Below are positions 24,923 through 38,395 of a stretch of DNA of 64,000 bases, piece after piece. Within the stretch, counting starts at the first letter, position 1; each line of letters opens with the position of its first letter. Both the position numbers and the translations under genes were made by a program. The notes under the pieces are model-generated. The model did no database searches, was not told the DNA's origin, and worked only from the letters and a program-made list of their open reading frames with translations. The DNA is from Ciona savignyi (lineage: Eukaryota; Chordata; Ascidiacea; Phlebobranchia; Cionidae): the NCBI GenBank assembly GCA_000149265.1, contig CH003282.1:431747-495746 (forward strand). Direction: 5' to 3'.

Positions 24923-25128
24923 CAAGGCACTTTATAGCGAATATAGCATAAACCCAGAAGAATGATGGGTTCTACCAAATTAAAGGAACGTCTTAATCAT
25001 ACACAACACCTTACACACGCTCCGGTAACCCGACGGTGGGCGCGAAGAAATCTGGCGATTGCCCTTGTGTTAACGCCCCTTGCATTTTTCCATCCACGCG
25101 AATAAACATAAATATTCTATCCTATCCA
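24923..25128 (+). repeat. main SINE family, 3' two-thirds
   Basis: Begins at the CAAGGCACTTTA segment, continues through TGGGTTCTACCAAATTAAAG and ends ATTCTATCCTATCC. The tRNA-like head is missing, so it is 5'-truncated. Confidence 0.75.
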
Positions 25129-25639
25129 TTGTGTGTTGTGTATTATTTTGAAGGTTCTTTAGGGTATGGCGCAACGCCTACGCTATTATCGATTAAGTTA
25201 TGACTAATTTTGTTATGGAAATCAATTTTAATACATTTGCCGTCTCGATAAAAAATAATTAGCCCATCCATACTCCAACATCAGACGTCCAGCAGTGCAT
25301 ACAAAATATGTGTTTTTTGTTTAAATTACGGGATATCCGCTGTATTAGTTTAAAGCGTAAATCGGATAACGCAAAGCGGCGTGATCACAAAGCAATCGTC
25401 GGATTATCTTGAGTTCACCGTCAAGTTGCAGGGAAAAAAAGGATCCCTGCTGTTTTGGTTTACCCAACTAAACATTCGGATTTGGGAAAAGCTTGCTAGT
25501 GCCTAACCTACGTAAAAATAGTGGCTGGCAAGGATGCAACCACCTTTTGATAACGGCCGACGCTAGAACTTTTAACTGATTGTGCTAATCAGCGAGACAA
25601 GCACATTCATTGAACATCATCGAACTTTGCAATTAAAAC

Positions 25640-25870
25640 CTCTATGCGTGGCAGAATATGACGAGTGGTAGCCTCCCGTTGGTCATTTTTTAAACGAGTA
25701 TTTTGCTCAGTAACAATGGAGTGTTTTGAGTTTAGGTTGCAGATCCAAGCTTCAATTTTAAATTGTGACAATATCTAAGACTTACCATGTCATTTTGAGT
25801 GACAGTTGTTTTTGTGAGGTCAGTTTGCATTGGAGAGATAGGGAGAATAATTAGTTGAACGCCTTTTATA
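25640..25870 (+). repeat. dispersed repeat, shared with 57.76-58.15 kb
   Basis: Shares GACGAGTGGTAGCCTCCC, then TTTTGAGTTTAGGTTGCAGA, CAAGCTTCA and GAGAATAATTAGTT with a longer copy at 57756-58155. This copy lacks about 170 bases of interior present there. No ORF or terminal repeats are seen; the element class is unknown. Confidence 0.65.
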
Positions 25871-27580
25871 CGTATCGCGCTTGACCGTCGGCCCTAAAGT
25901 TGTTGAATAGAAAATTCGCTAGCTTGTCAGCTGCCTTATTGGGCAAGGCAGTTACCCGGAACTAATGAAGTAATGGGTTGAACATAAGTAAAGAAATAGC
26001 TAAACCGTATTAAACACATTTTAAAATCCGAAGACGGCCACGAGCCGATTGACCTATACCTCCCCACGTTTAGAAAACTACCCTTCTTCCGTGCAGACTT
26101 CACACATTTCACAGGCTATTGCCCCTCTTGTTTACATGCTTTTCTTCAGACAAAACAGTTTTAAATTGGGATAAATTTATAAAATACCACACCAAGTTTT
26201 ATTCTTTATTGCTATTTTACCTTGCCCCATCACAATGACTATCATCTTAGTACACGATCTACAGACACAACACCAATAATTTTCATATATGGTTTATTTA
26301 AGGAGGTGGACAAACCTCACAAAAAAAACTTTATTAAAACACGCACAGCACTAAAGATGTAGTTCTTGTAAGAGAATACGTGTTGTAGTGAAGCATTGAA
26401 GCCATACAATTCACAATGGATAAAATATCTCGCAAGTAAAATTGATTGGTCAAACGCATTACGAAAGGCAGTATTAATTTAAATATGTTGATTGTTTTAT
26501 AATGTATGCCACGTTAACATAATATTGGATTGAATTGACCGATTACGTTAGAAAAAAAACAAGAATATAACGAAAAGTAAGAGATACGGCAACTCGACTG
26601 CAGAGAAAAGTTCAGTCGACAGTGGTTATAACCACTCATTTACGACGGAAAAATCGCAGTCCTTACACAAGAAGTTTTGAAATGTCCCAAAGCGAGAATT
26701 GTTAACATACAGCTTAATACCCGCCCAAAAATTGACAAGCACACCCAACAACGTAAACATATATATACTAATGGGCTGTTTGTGTACCAACATCTTTTAC
26801 TGACGGTATTCGTTGCGTTTGATTTAAATATATGAACATGACCACCAGACTAATGGAACTACGTGAAATAATTTGCAAGAAAGGGGTAAAAAGTCCGGCA
26901 TTTGTACGCAATACTCAAAGACCATAATCTAACAAATCCAAATACAATGAATGCAATTGTACGTTTGTTCATACATCGACATAAAATTTCTGTTTTTCCA
27001 AGATTGCACTCATCATAGTGAAATGTGCGGCAGGATTTTTGGTTTAAACTAATTAATCAGAATAATATTATCTATTAAATTTTCCAAGGGTGTAAGTTTA
27101 GTAGCAAGGCACATCTAAATAATATACACCTTGGGCATTCCGACTATGCTTGTGTATAATGTGATACAGGTAAATATTTTTAAAATTCAAACAAAAGACA
27201 AAATTATCAGATCGAAGAGTCAAAAATTATAAAAAAATTGTACTTTTTTTAAATAAAAAAATATGTAGTAGAGGCCTAAGATGTTAACCTTGTGGCAAAA
27301 CAGTGCATAGAGCATTATAACGTTATTATTAATAATGGAATTGGGTTACAATTTAGAACATTATAATGTTAAGATTTCCACTGACGTAATGTTTTTCTGC
27401 AAAACGGGGTTCATGATTTTGTTATGTTACCAGGATTACCAAAGTATTTTTTGTAATAGGTAATACATATCTTTTGACTGAAAAGAGTAGAAAAACCAAC
27501 CAAACAACGTTTGAGCTCAATATGCAAGTACAACTTTGATTTTACATCTTTTGCTCGGGACTAGTAAAGATTTTTTGCAA
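25871..27580. other. intergenic, no supported gene
   Basis: AT-rich, with no convincing exons or repeats. The right end probably carries the BCKDHB 3' UTR. Confidence 0.4.
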
Positions 27581-30500
27581 TCAATAGTTGACCACGTTTT
27601 TTACCGCTTGAAGACACCTCCATTTATCCGGCATGAAGAACGGCTCCAGCACATGTGGGAAGGGGGTGTCATATCCACATATCCTTTCAACTGGGGCCTC
27701 CAGGTTCAAGAAACATTCTTTCTGCAATGTTGCAAATAAACTTGGTCAATGTATTGGAAAATTTACGTTTTTTTAACTGTGTAACATAAGAAACTTCTTT
27801 AGTAGAAGAATGACGTTCATAACTTTATTCTGCTACTGGGCTTAATCTCTTAACACAGTTAAGAGCATCAGCAGCGGAAAGTTGAGGGAATCAACATTTT
27901 CTTAGGACATATTCATATACAGCATACTGTAGGTTCCATTACCAAGTTGGTGTGCGCAAGATAATTAGACAATTGTTCTATTTAGACATCGCATCTGTGG
28001 GACACTTTCAACAAAATTGCCATGATCTAAAAGATTCATTTGAATGCTTATGTTAGAAAAAGACTCATTTTTTACTCTCTGGGACAAACATAATATATTA
28101 ACATATATTTTATAATTCAATAACCAATCAAATTTTTATATTGGGAGTGCTATAGGAGTCTGAGCCATAAATTTGTTCTTGTATCCCTTCTGTCTCAGCA
28201 CTAGTCTGGCAATACAAGAAATATTAAAACCCACTTTTTATATGCTACTTGCCACAGCAGAAATTAAAGGTTAAATACAAGTCACCTGAATAGTGGCTGC
28301 CACCTCCCCTGCAAATCCCCCAGTTATAGGTGATTCATGGCTCACCACCACCCTTCCCGTCTTCGCCACCGACTGGAATCATAGAAATATCATTTAAATA
28401 TAAAACTCTCAATAATATTACATAAGCCATTAGACAAGTTTAGTTATTTTTTTGAACTCTTCGACTTGTAGCAAAGTAAATAGTAGTAGCAAAACAAGGA
28501 AAAGCACTGTTATTAAAAAGAAAAATATATATAATTAATATAAAGGATGTGGTCACATATATATAATCGAAATCACATTTAAATTATTACTCTGCATTAT
28601 TGCGCTAGACATGTGCATTTTAACCATGATTTTCAAGTCTTACCCCCGCTATCCACATTATGGGTTATTGCAGTGAGGTATACAATGAAAATGTTGCTAC
28701 AGTTTTATTTAACGATGAAAACTACTAGGTTGCAACATTCGTTAAATAAGGACACGACTGAATAAGATAGCAGCTGGTTATCCCACACACATCAGCTGAT
28801 GGTTTGGTACAAACTCCAATCAAGAAAAGAGTTACCGAACAAACAGTGTCGACATCCCATGGAAGAATGGTCACCATATCAATCACTTCACATGAAATGC
28901 CTTCCACTGCAGCAAGTTCAGCAACTTCTTTCAACACGTGAACCTGAGAAAAGTTGAATCGTACATCAGGTTATTAGAATTTGGTTTGATTATTACTATC
29001 TTGTAGCGTTTAATTTTCTTTTATTACATAGAAAGGTTATATTAAATTTCTATTTTACTAGTTTTCAACACAAAATAGTAGGAACATTTTAATAATAAAA
29101 AGTTGAAAAATTGTTAAGGTTAACATAAAATGTAAATTTAGGTAAAGCCAAAAAGACTTAGGTTAAAAATGTGTTTGTTTGTTCGTAATCACCTTAACAG
29201 CAAGCCAAAACATACAAAATATAGCCTAATCAATATACTCAGAGGTCAATACAGCATACCTGTGTGCCATAACCAATCAACGTCACATCGGTTCCTTTCC
29301 TTAAAACCTCAGCTTTAGAGAGGGGAAGGGTGTAATCTCCAACCGGCACCTCTTCCTCTGTGGAAAGTTGACACAGATTATACAAAGTAATATAAGGGAA
29401 TGGTAGATTACACCAGATAGATTTCTAGAGGTATGGTTTTACCCTACGGAGAGAAATGTTAAACTATGGAAACCAAGAAAAAGTGAGAGATGGTAAATGA
29501 ATCCTAATTAGTGGTCACTACAAAAGCCCCTCTCTCCCCTAGGACACATCCACACCACATACCTGCAGATCTGTACAAGATCTTTGGTTCTAAGAATACG
29601 CAAGGATTGTCATCGCGTATACAGGACAATAGCAATCCCTTGGCTTGGATTGGACTTCTGCAAATTTTGAAACAAGATTAAAGCACTGTGCTATATAATC
29701 ACACATTTTTGAAAGGTTACAATTGGTAAAAGATAAGTGTTTTAGGTGGCTGTGGGCTGTTTTGAAGCAACAGAAAATAAATCCAATTATGTTTTTTCAA
29801 TATAAACGGTACCTAATTCTCAGTGGCACCAATAAAGCATGATCATATCCCAAATAGTTCCAAAATTTCGTTTGCAGTACATCATTTATAAAAATGACAG
29901 ATTAACAAACGTACCAACCTTGGTATTACAACTTTCAAGCCAGCGGTGTGAGCAAAGTACGCCTCTGGGGTTTGAGAGTGGTAGAGAGCCCCATGACCCA
30001 CGGCCCCACATGGGGTACGAACTGTTAGTTTCCCGCATTCAAACAACCCCCCTGATCGGTATCTGTACTTTGCCGCTTCGTTTACAAGCTGAAATTCAAG
30101 TTGCGTTCAAAACAAAATAAATATGCCTTTTTATTTGACTGCCTATAACAAGATTATTTACCTAACCATTCCAAGACCCATACAAAAATCTCAAATAATC
30201 TGTACAGGTCTTAGAATAGATAGCTTAATAATCATTGTATAAAATAAAAGTTGTTAAAATGTACCAGTAATGTAAAATATATTCCTGCTTTTTTTAATCC
30301 CATCCATAAACAAAACAAGTCCACAAACCTGGTCGAATGCTGGGAAAATGTAATCTGCAAATTGGATCTCCGCAACTGCGGTGGAACCGGCCACAGCAGC
30401 CCCGATGCCGAAACCCACGATGCCCTGTTCACAAAGTGGGGTGTTGAACACCCGATCGCTGCCGTATTTCTTGCGCAATCCCACTGTGCACCTGAACACC

Positions 30501-31429
30501 CCACCGAATGCAACATCCTCACCTTTAAACAAATGAGAATAAGTTTGAGTACAAATATCTATCCAATGAGGGGAAAAGGCATGGGGAATTATTGCATTAT
30601 TAATAAAATAGCATTATTACAGCAAACACTTTTTCTTACTAGGCCTATATAAACTAAAATCTTAAAATTAATCTAACACTAAAACAGCATTAAACTGAGA
30701 TTCTTACCAAATATAATTGTCGTTGGGTCAGACTGAAGACTGATATCCATTGCATTGGTCAGTGCTTGCAAGAAATTCATCTTCTCAGTCGGACCTGAGT
30801 GGAATTAACATTAAAGTTGAATAAAATAAGAAGTATGCACATTATAACCTTGTTAATAATTGTATAAAATTTAATAATAAAACTAAAAAATTTGCTATAA
30901 GTTGCTAGATAATAGTTTATTATTAAAGTCTCCTAACACCATCCGAACTATACCAACCCTAAAATCTGTATTTTGTAGTGTTCAACCCTAAAATCTTTGT
31001 ATACCGGTACAGCATAATTTTTTATTCATATTCATACAGATAATCAACAATTTAATTGATTTCTTAAAAAGTCAATTCAAAGTATTTAATCTTGCAGTAT
31101 GGCGAATATGACATTCTGAATTCGTTGTAAAATGTAATAAGAGTTAGGATTTGTTCTGAATTCGTTGTAAAATGTGATAAGAGTTAGGAAACTGACCACA
31201 TGGATTTGTTCAGAAGTTTCAACAATTCAGGGATATGGGGTAAAATAAACTTACAACCGGATGGTTTCAGCTCACAAAACTCACCCACCGACATTACTTG
31301 GCGGGCTGTCAGGTTCGAACTTGAAATGGATCAATCTCTTTGCCAAAGAGTTTGCCTTTATGTTTGACAAAATATTTTTTCGCATGGACTGGGAATGCCT
31401 AAACGCGTTTCTACAAATTAACGCCATTG
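27581..31429 (-). CDS. BCKDHB: branched-chain 2-oxoacid dehydrogenase E1 beta subunit, mitochondrial
   Basis: Nine exons keep phase: 31289-31427, 30708-30794, 30329-30522, 29919-30088, 29563-29657, 29260-29357, 28836-28943, 28286-28372 and 27581-27721 (TGA), 372 aa (human about 392). The first about 32 residues are Arg/Lys/Ser-rich with no acid, a mitochondrial targeting peptide. The body follows the family closely: [87 protein letters not shown] and FEPF-like [12 protein letters not shown]. With E1 alpha it decarboxylates the 2-oxoacids of Leu, Ile and Val in the matrix complex that also needs E2 and E3. The ATG at 31427 is chosen because a TTTTTAG acceptor ends two bases before it, excluding an earlier in-frame ATG at 31472. 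ATP5MG lies 236 bp upstream on the same strand. All key segments look intact. Confidence 0.95.
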
Positions 31430-31663
31430 CTAAAAATTTCCCTTTAACTAATGGCTCTAAGGAATAAACCACATTTTAAATTAAAACACAAGTAGAATTT
31501 TTGTAATTTGGAAAATTTCAGAATAATATTGGAACTTGGTTGACTGGTTGTATTATTAGCACAAAAAGCGTAAAAATACCAGTTGTAAATTTATACTAAG
31601 AATTTTGATGAAATGTTGTATATAAACTCTTAAAGTTCTATATTGTTCAAAATTTTAAATTCT

Positions 31664-31979
31664 TTAAACTTTGTATCCGATGAGACTTTTCCTTCCAATA
31701 ATCTCTCCAACAAAGAACCACATGCAGACTTCGGTGAAGACGAGAGTATTCTGCCATGCTTGCCGCACTGTCAGATTCATCGCTTTGCCGCTTGTGATGT
31801 TCGCAAATGATTTGCTTGCGATTCCAACTGACTCTCCGATCTCGCCAGGTGTCGGTGGTCGCAGCTCCACCTTGGCGAACTTGAAGAAAGTTTGAAGGCG
31901 AGGGGTGGTGTAAGCGATACCGGCTTTTGTCCAAACGGGAATCTTGGCAATTAATTTTGACATTTTACTGATTCAGATT
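31664..31979 (-). CDS. ATP5MG: mitochondrial ATP synthase subunit g
   Basis: A single-exon frame from 31963 to 31664 encodes 99 aa (human 103). Matches to the family: TPRLQTFFKFAKVELRPPTP, then LTVRQAWQNTLVFTEVCMWF and VGEIIGRKSLIGYKV at the C-terminus. Subunit g sits in the membrane part of F1Fo ATP synthase and helps dimerise the complex and shape cristae. It carries one membrane helix (about residues 72-92, with a GxxxG-like region near VGEIIG). An acceptor (TTCTGTTGTAG) on the minus strand ends 16 bases before the ATG, consistent with a 5' UTR intron or spliced-leader addition. BCKDHB follows on the same strand. A shifted overlapping frame of 95 codons is a shadow. Confidence 0.97.
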
Positions 31980-33105
31980 CTACAACAGAAAAATGGTACC
32001 TGAATAACTTTTGGGTAAATTTTTATCCAATTTTGGTATTTAAAAAGACAAGCACACTTAAATATATATGAAAGCATACAAAAACACTTTAAATATTAAG
32101 AAAATGAACAAAATTAAGACATAATAAACAATTATTTGAACTAGTGAAGAATCATCCACATACTTGACACTGTTTTGGAAATTTTAATGGTATAAAGTTT
32201 TGTATGCTGTTTTATAACTTTTAAACGTTAAGCCTAGGTGTCATGCATTGTTTCAAAATAATGCAGATATTAAGGAGAACACATTTTTCAAACTAAATAT
32301 CAGTACGCCAATAGTTTTATGAAAAATGTCATTTTTTGGTACAGAGAGCTTAATTTCGTAAAGTATCCTTTAATCTATACTAAATAAATGTAAAATAGTC
32401 ATCTGAATTTGCATCAGAATTATTTAACCTTGGATAAAAAAACGCAACTGACATTACACATATTGTTCGGTCTTCATGCATTATACTATTTCTATTCCGT
32501 TGAAAATAGGTCCATTTTGATACAACTTTCTTGCATATACCGTGGAAATCTTTGGGTATTTAGCCAATTATCAGTTCTTTTTATTTTTAAATTACTCTGG
32601 TTTTTCATCTAAACATAAGAAATATAACTATGCTTTTAGAAAAATCGTAAAAAAACTGTGGAATAGAATAAATCAAAAAGTCGTTTATGCAAAAAATATA
32701 AAATCACACACTGTAAACTTGGGTTAAAGTCATTCCACACGATTTTATGTGAGGGGTGATGGACTGGTTCTTTACTTGAAATGTCATATTATTTTTGTGC
32801 ATTCTCTAGTTCTTAATGAAATTTCATGTTATTCTTGTGCATTCTCTAGTAATAAACCCTTTGCATACCTCTCAACGTGATTTTTTACGTGATTAAAATT
32901 CAATTTTTTATTATTCCTTCTGTTTAAAATTATCACAACTTTATCAGAATTATAAGAAATTAAACATGTGCTGATTAAATTAGGTGATTAAGACAACGTT
33001 TTCATTAAAATACGGGAGATATCACTTATTATTTATCTGGTTTCGCATGACTGCGTATTTGTGTGGAAAGTTTCAACGTATGCTGCATATGTTTGATTTC
33101 TGCAG
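31980..33105. other. intergenic between divergent ATP5MG and SOD2
   Basis: Head-to-head promoter interval of about 1.1 kb between two genes for mitochondrial proteins. No TATA box stands out. Short near-repeated phrase ATTTCATGTTATTCTTGTGC / ATGTCATATTATTTTTGTGC near 32778-32842. No gene seen. Confidence 0.45.
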
Positions 33106-36082
33106 GTTTTGTCTTAGTTAAACATTTATTTTGCAAATATACAATCGATTGAAAGATGTTAAGGTTAATGTCAATTCGTTTCACCAGCAAAGTGACTCCT
33201 GTTCTGGCATGCCGCGCAAAGCATACGCTGCCGGACTTACCGTACGACTACAATGCACTCGAGCCGCACATTTCCACAGAAATAATGGAAATACACCACG
33301 GCAAACATCACGCCACTTACGTCAACAACTTAAATATAACTGAAGAGAAAATAGAAGAGGCGAAGGCCAAAAGTAGGTGACTGCCTGCTTTTGAAACATT
33401 AAATAAATATAATAAGAAAAATTTATAGTAAAAAATTATAAACTCGCCTAAACGGCATTGAGTTAAAAAAACATGGAAATCATAGCAATCAAACCGACAC
33501 CCTTTTTTTGCGTACATCATTGACAAATTCCAGATGCATTGGTGACCCCTTTTCTTATATTGTTTTTTTTATGACATGCATTTTTGTTAGGCTATCTTAC
33601 TTCAAGAATAAAGTATGAATATATATTTTCAAATAAACTAACCAAAAATAACACTTAAAAATCTTAACTGTAACTTTATTCAATCAGACTGCGTCTAGTG
33701 TGAAACTAATCAATCTTCTACTAATACATTTTAGATGATACTTCAGCAGTAATTGCACTCACACCCGCTCTTAAATTTAATGGAGGGGGCCACATAAACC
33801 ACTCAATATTTTGGGAAACACTGACACCAAATGGAGGACCTGAACCTGCTGGGGCACTAAAGGCAGCAATCGATGTAATATAGAATTGATATTTTAAAAC
33901 CTTGTAAAATATACACTGTAATTAGATTAAAAAACAAAAAGTACATACAAAAAAGTACAAAAAACTGGTTAAGACTGTGTTAATGCGTATAATATGATTC
34001 TTTACTTATTATAAATATGCATCAGATGGATTATAGTTATTTATTTTGAAATGGATTAATTCTAATTTAATGGGCTAAAAATTAGTATCTAGATACTGTT
34101 TTAACATTTATAGCACATTGCAATGTCCGGCCGGTTGGTCTAACGATTAAGTGGCTCGCCTTTCAATCAAAAAGTTGCAGGTGCAAAACTGGTCGCTAGC
34201 TAGTCGGCTGTGCCCTTGAGCAAGGCACGTTACGGACATGCCTGAACCCAGCAGATTAATGGGTTCTACCAAATTAAAGGAACATGTCTATCATATACAA
34301 CACACTGCAATAGCTCCGGTAACCCGACGGTGGGCGCGAGGTGATCTGACGATTGCCCATGTGTTAACCCCCTTGGCTTTTCCATTCATGGGAATAAACA
34401 TAATTATCCTCCTACTCCTCCAATAGTTTTAGAAATGCAAGCGTTTTTATCTTATCCAATCTACTCTTGCAGAAAGATTTTGGTTCATTTGAGAACATGA
34501 AAAGCAAGCTTGCGGCAGCATCAGTTGCAGTGCAGGGTTCTGGTTGGGGGTGGTTGGGTCTGGATAAAGAAGCCGGTAGTTTGAAGATAATCTCATGTCC
34601 TAACCAAGACCCGTTGCAAGCTACTACAGGTTGGTATTTTGTAAGCTGTGGTGCTAATGTGCAGTTGTGTCAGCCGAGGCAATTAATGTATGTTGCCTCT
34701 TAACACAGGTTTTCCGCAATTTTATATCTGAAGAAACTAAAAGTTATTTTATAACTGCTGACTGTCTTTTACTTTTGTAATTTTTCAAATGTCTATGCAT
34801 GTTACAGAATGAACTTTTTGCCTTAAAATGTCGTTTGGAGTATCACAGTCAGATATTAAGACTAGTTCTAACAGTTATGGTTACTTTATTTTCCACCCCA
34901 GGGAAAAATAAATTTCTTCTCCACTATTTTTTAATATTGATATTGACTTAAAAATAGTAATATTTAAAGTGTGTTTAACTGTTCTAATATTAGCACGACT
35001 GGAAACACATTTCCTTCCTGCTGATTTCTAGCTAGATGCTATAGACTGCTTTAAGCATTATGTAAAAGTGTTTGTTTAGTGCAATGCTGTTAATGGCTGG
35101 ACCACACAAGTATATACAGGTATTGAATATATACAACATTTATCAAAATAAAATGTTTTGTCATACTGGTATTTGCATCATTTATATAAATTTGGGTTTC
35201 CATGGGTAATCACACATTAATCCTCGTCAGGAATTTATTTTTTTTGTAGAAAATAGTAATGATGTAAACCACTAATACCATGGATGTAGGTAGCATGTAG
35301 GTCTTTAATAATACTCAGTCATAGGCGCTTTTTACCCTTTCTTTGTCCAGGTACAGCTATTCCACTTTCTCCTTATAATGTTACTTATCTGCATAGGCAT
35401 AGAATGTAACTTAATTTCTTTTATCACTTCTTTATTTACATGGCATAATGGACCAATGTGTTATTGGTATTCTCATTATGGGTTGTAAAAAAATGTGTTA
35501 ATGGTTTTTCACAAAGAGCCAAATATTTAATTGGATTAACACGTCTGTATATGGTTCGCTTACCTGACTGGAATGTGGCTGCCAATTGTGTCCCTGACGA
35601 GCATTGTGGGTTGGTGCATCACCTTTCAGCCGAGTGGTTGGGGGATCAAAACTGGTCAATAGCTAGTAGGTTGTGTTCTTGGGGGCAAGACACTTAGCGG
35701 ATATCTCTTGGGTTCCAGTGAATTAATGGATACAAAAAATGAAAGAACATCTCTATCATATACAAGATACTGCAATAGCTTCGGTTTCCTGTAATTTCTG
35801 TGTAATGTAATATGACGATTGCCATTGTGATAATACCTCTTGCTTTTTCCCATTCATGTGGATAAAACAACTATTGTCTGTATTATAACCAACATATGTA
35901 CTTATCCTACCACATTTTTCATCGCCATTTTTAACTTTTTAGGACTAATCCCTCTTTTTGGAATCGATGTTTGGGAACATGCATATTATCTACAATACAA
36001 GAACTTCCGTCCAAATTACGTGAACGCTATTTTTAACATTGTCAACTGGGAAAATGTGGCAAAGCGGTTCGAAAATGCTTGA
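33106..36082 (+). CDS. SOD2: manganese superoxide dismutase, mitochondrial
   Basis: Four exons keep phase: 33156-33372, 33735-33874, 34473-34629 and 35943-36082 (TGA), 217 aa (human 222). Residues 1-21 form a basic targeting peptide. [19 protein letters not shown] opens the mature enzyme. Mn ligands are visible as H47 (EIHHGKHH), the second His of [11 protein letters not shown], and Asp and His of [18 protein letters not shown] and [15 protein letters not shown] are typical of Fe/MnSOD. The enzyme dismutates superoxide in the mitochondrial matrix. A strong acceptor (TTTCTGCAG, 33097-33105) lies 50 bases before the ATG, so the 5' end is spliced, in cis or to a leader. Introns 2 and 3 hold SINE copies. 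ATTAAA at 36155 may be the poly(A) signal. Complete and apparently intact. Confidence 0.97.
34134..34423 (+). repeat. main SINE family, full length, in SOD2 intron 2
   Basis: Complete head (GTCCGGCCGGTTGGTCTAAC), body and degenerate tail (ATTATCCTCCTACTCCTCC). Divergence is moderate. It lies about 50 bases before the exon 3 acceptor without disturbing it. Confidence 0.85.
35642..35872 (+). repeat. main SINE family, strongly diverged, in SOD2 intron 3
   Basis: Recognisable only from spaced matches: AACTGGTCAATAGCTAGTAG, GAATTAATGGATAC, CAATAGCTTCGG, ATATGACGATTGCC and CCCATTCATGTGGATAAA. One of the oldest copies in the window. Confidence 0.55.
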
Positions 36083-36317
36083 TTTGCAGCTGGGCTATTC
36101 ATTATCATGCACAATGTATTGCTGTCTGTCAGAATTGTATAATTGCAAATAATTATTAAAGTTCATTTTCAATTGTTTGATGGAATTCTGTATCTTGGTA
36201 TAAGTCTGCGAAAGATCCTCATTGTACTCTCTGATGGTTTAACAACTGCATAGCGGACATCACAATAACTTATGAATTGATTGAATTTATTAAAGTAAAG
36301 AAACGTCCATCGTACTG

Positions 36318-36590
36318 CAGGTCTTACGGTAACCGAGTGTTGGGCGGCAGGTGATCTGACAATTGACCCTGTGATAACGCGGTCGAATATAAAAATGACC
36401 GTATTTGTGTCGTTGTAAACTTTATGGTGTTGGGATAATTTAGAGATTATAAGCATTTTCCCGAATTTTCTTACTATCCCAAGCCTTATTTTTTGAGAGA
36501 CACAGTTCAAATGAGAGAAACGTCCGCATCACAAACTACACACTCCAATAGCCCCGTTAACCCGACATGTGGGCGGGAATTAATCTCTCC
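36318..36590 (+). repeat. fragments of the main SINE family
   Basis: Two short matches, TTACGGTAACCGAGTGTTGGG followed by GTGATCTGACAATTG near 36331-36367, and CACTCCAATAGCCCCGTTAA near 36541. They look like broken pieces of one or two old copies separated by unrelated DNA. Confidence 0.35.
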
Positions 36591-37825
36591 AATGCATCTC
36601 ACGAAAAGCTATCACTCTGCAATCTAAACCAACATCCTTCCGTACATCGGCAACTTTCTCCCAACAAAACAGAGAAATGCACATTTAACACCTCTTCTCA
36701 ACTTTTACAAAACTGCACAGCTTCAAAAGAAACACTGGCGCGAAACTTAGGCCATGTCCTTAGCAACAAACGACAGTTGTCTCATTGTAACTCAGTAAAA
36801 TACTAATTTAAACACCATGACTAAGGGCCACATGTCATGTCATGTCTGGGTTTGCATACAGGTCTTTTGATTCGTTACACGCCATCTATTCCTGTGTGAT
36901 ATTTGATTACCCAACAAAAAGTAAAATAAATAAAGAAACATTTATGATGTAGTAAACATTTAAACTTTAGCTTTAATTTATTTAATAAATTTAATAAACA
37001 AATATACAATTCTAACAATTTAGTACAGCTATAAAGGTTGTTAAGGTATAAAGAGTTGTAAAAACGAGTAAAAAAAATTGTAAAGGTGTTGGCTTTTTTA
37101 ACAACCAGTTCTTGGTTATGTCTGTGGCCGTTCTCAGTGCTAATATTCAAGTCCTTGTAATAATAAAAAAAATAACTTGAACATTAGACCGCACTGTGTC
37201 AATAGGTGTGAATCAATACACCAAAAATATGGTTTAGCCCATATTATCCCACAATCAGATTAAAATACTATGGCTCAACAAACCGCAAATGGTCTGTCGC
37301 CTGTATAGGAGATACCACTTATGCCGCGTCGCAGCTCGCGAACGGCTTAGATTCCAAGTCTTCTTGTTATCTTTTTCTGGTGTAAACTTGAAACTTCATT
37401 GTGGTTTTTTTATTTGTATATATTTCAAATAAACGAGGTATTAAACTTGCAACTATATATATATATACCCTGAGCATAACAGTGTACACAGCATTTAACA
37501 CAAAACAGTTTCACAACCACCGTCTTTATACAATGTAGGATATTCATTCTTTTAACCATTCTAAGTTTCTACCCAACATAGGCTCGATGTAGCGGTTTTA
37601 CCGTTTTAATTAAACTTATAAATCCACTGGGTTTTGGTAACTTCTACTGCCTAAGGATAGAACCAGCGGCTGGTTTGAACTTAACAACCTTTTTCAGGCT
37701 GACGCCTGAACTAACTTAGGTATAAACAGGTCGAACGCATTCGGATTTTTTCCTTGTTACACTAATAGACCAGTAAAGAATCCAAATTGTCAACCGCAAA
37801 CTTTTTTTGGTACAATTAAACAATG
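36591..37825. other. intergenic, no supported gene
   Basis: AT-rich, with a short (AT)n run at 37453-37467. The 79-codon ORF at 36567-36806 has no splice or family support. Confidence 0.4.
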
Positions 37826-38110
37826 GTCCGGCAAATTAGTCTGAGGTTTAATGAATCGCTTTCCAGCCGAAAGCTTTCAAAAACTGGTCGCTAGCTGGTA
37901 GGTTGTATCGTTGGGCAAGGCACTTTACGGACATTGTCTGGAAACAGCGGATTAATGGGGTCTACTAAATGGAAAGAACGTGTGAATCATACACAACACA
38001 CCGCAATAGCTTCGATATTCCGACGATGGGCGCGAGGTGATCTGATTGCCCGTGTGTTAACCCCCTTGGTTTTCCCATTCACAGGGATAAACATAAATAT
38101 CTTATTCTAT
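37826..38110 (+). repeat. main SINE family, nearly full length
   Basis: The head is damaged (GTCCGGCAAATTAGTCTGAGG) but the body is complete. It ends ATATCTTATTCTAT, a decayed pentamer tail. Confidence 0.75.
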
Positions 38111-38342
38111 ACATCCTTAAACCTAAAAGAAATCGTAAATGTAATAATTGTAGATTGTACACGACCTTCGGGTGAATCATACCAAATATGCACTTTCTTA
38201 ATAATTGCTATCCTGGTGGATTGTTCGTAGGAGGCAATTTGTATCATTTGTCCAAACCCGAGCCGTAAATAAAACAAACGCAGGAATTTTAAACACGAAA
38301 TCACAACATTTTGTTATTATTTCCGTAAAATGCCGTGTGTCC

Positions 38343-38395
38343 CTTAAGTTGCTTGCCCAAGAACACAACCGACTAGCTAGCGACTTTCGGACTAA
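38343..38395 (-). repeat. main SINE family, short 5' fragment
   Basis: Minus strand matches the GCTAGCTAGTCGGTTGTGTTC segment between head and body. Both ends are lost. Confidence 0.4.

Noticed and set aside
30251-30652. 133-codon plus-strand ORF
   Set aside because: Antisense to BCKDHB exon 3, whose protein match is unambiguous.
31647-31934. 95-codon minus-strand ORF overlapping ATP5MG
   Set aside because: Shifted frame of the ATP5MG coding sequence with no family match; the 99-aa frame is clearly subunit g.
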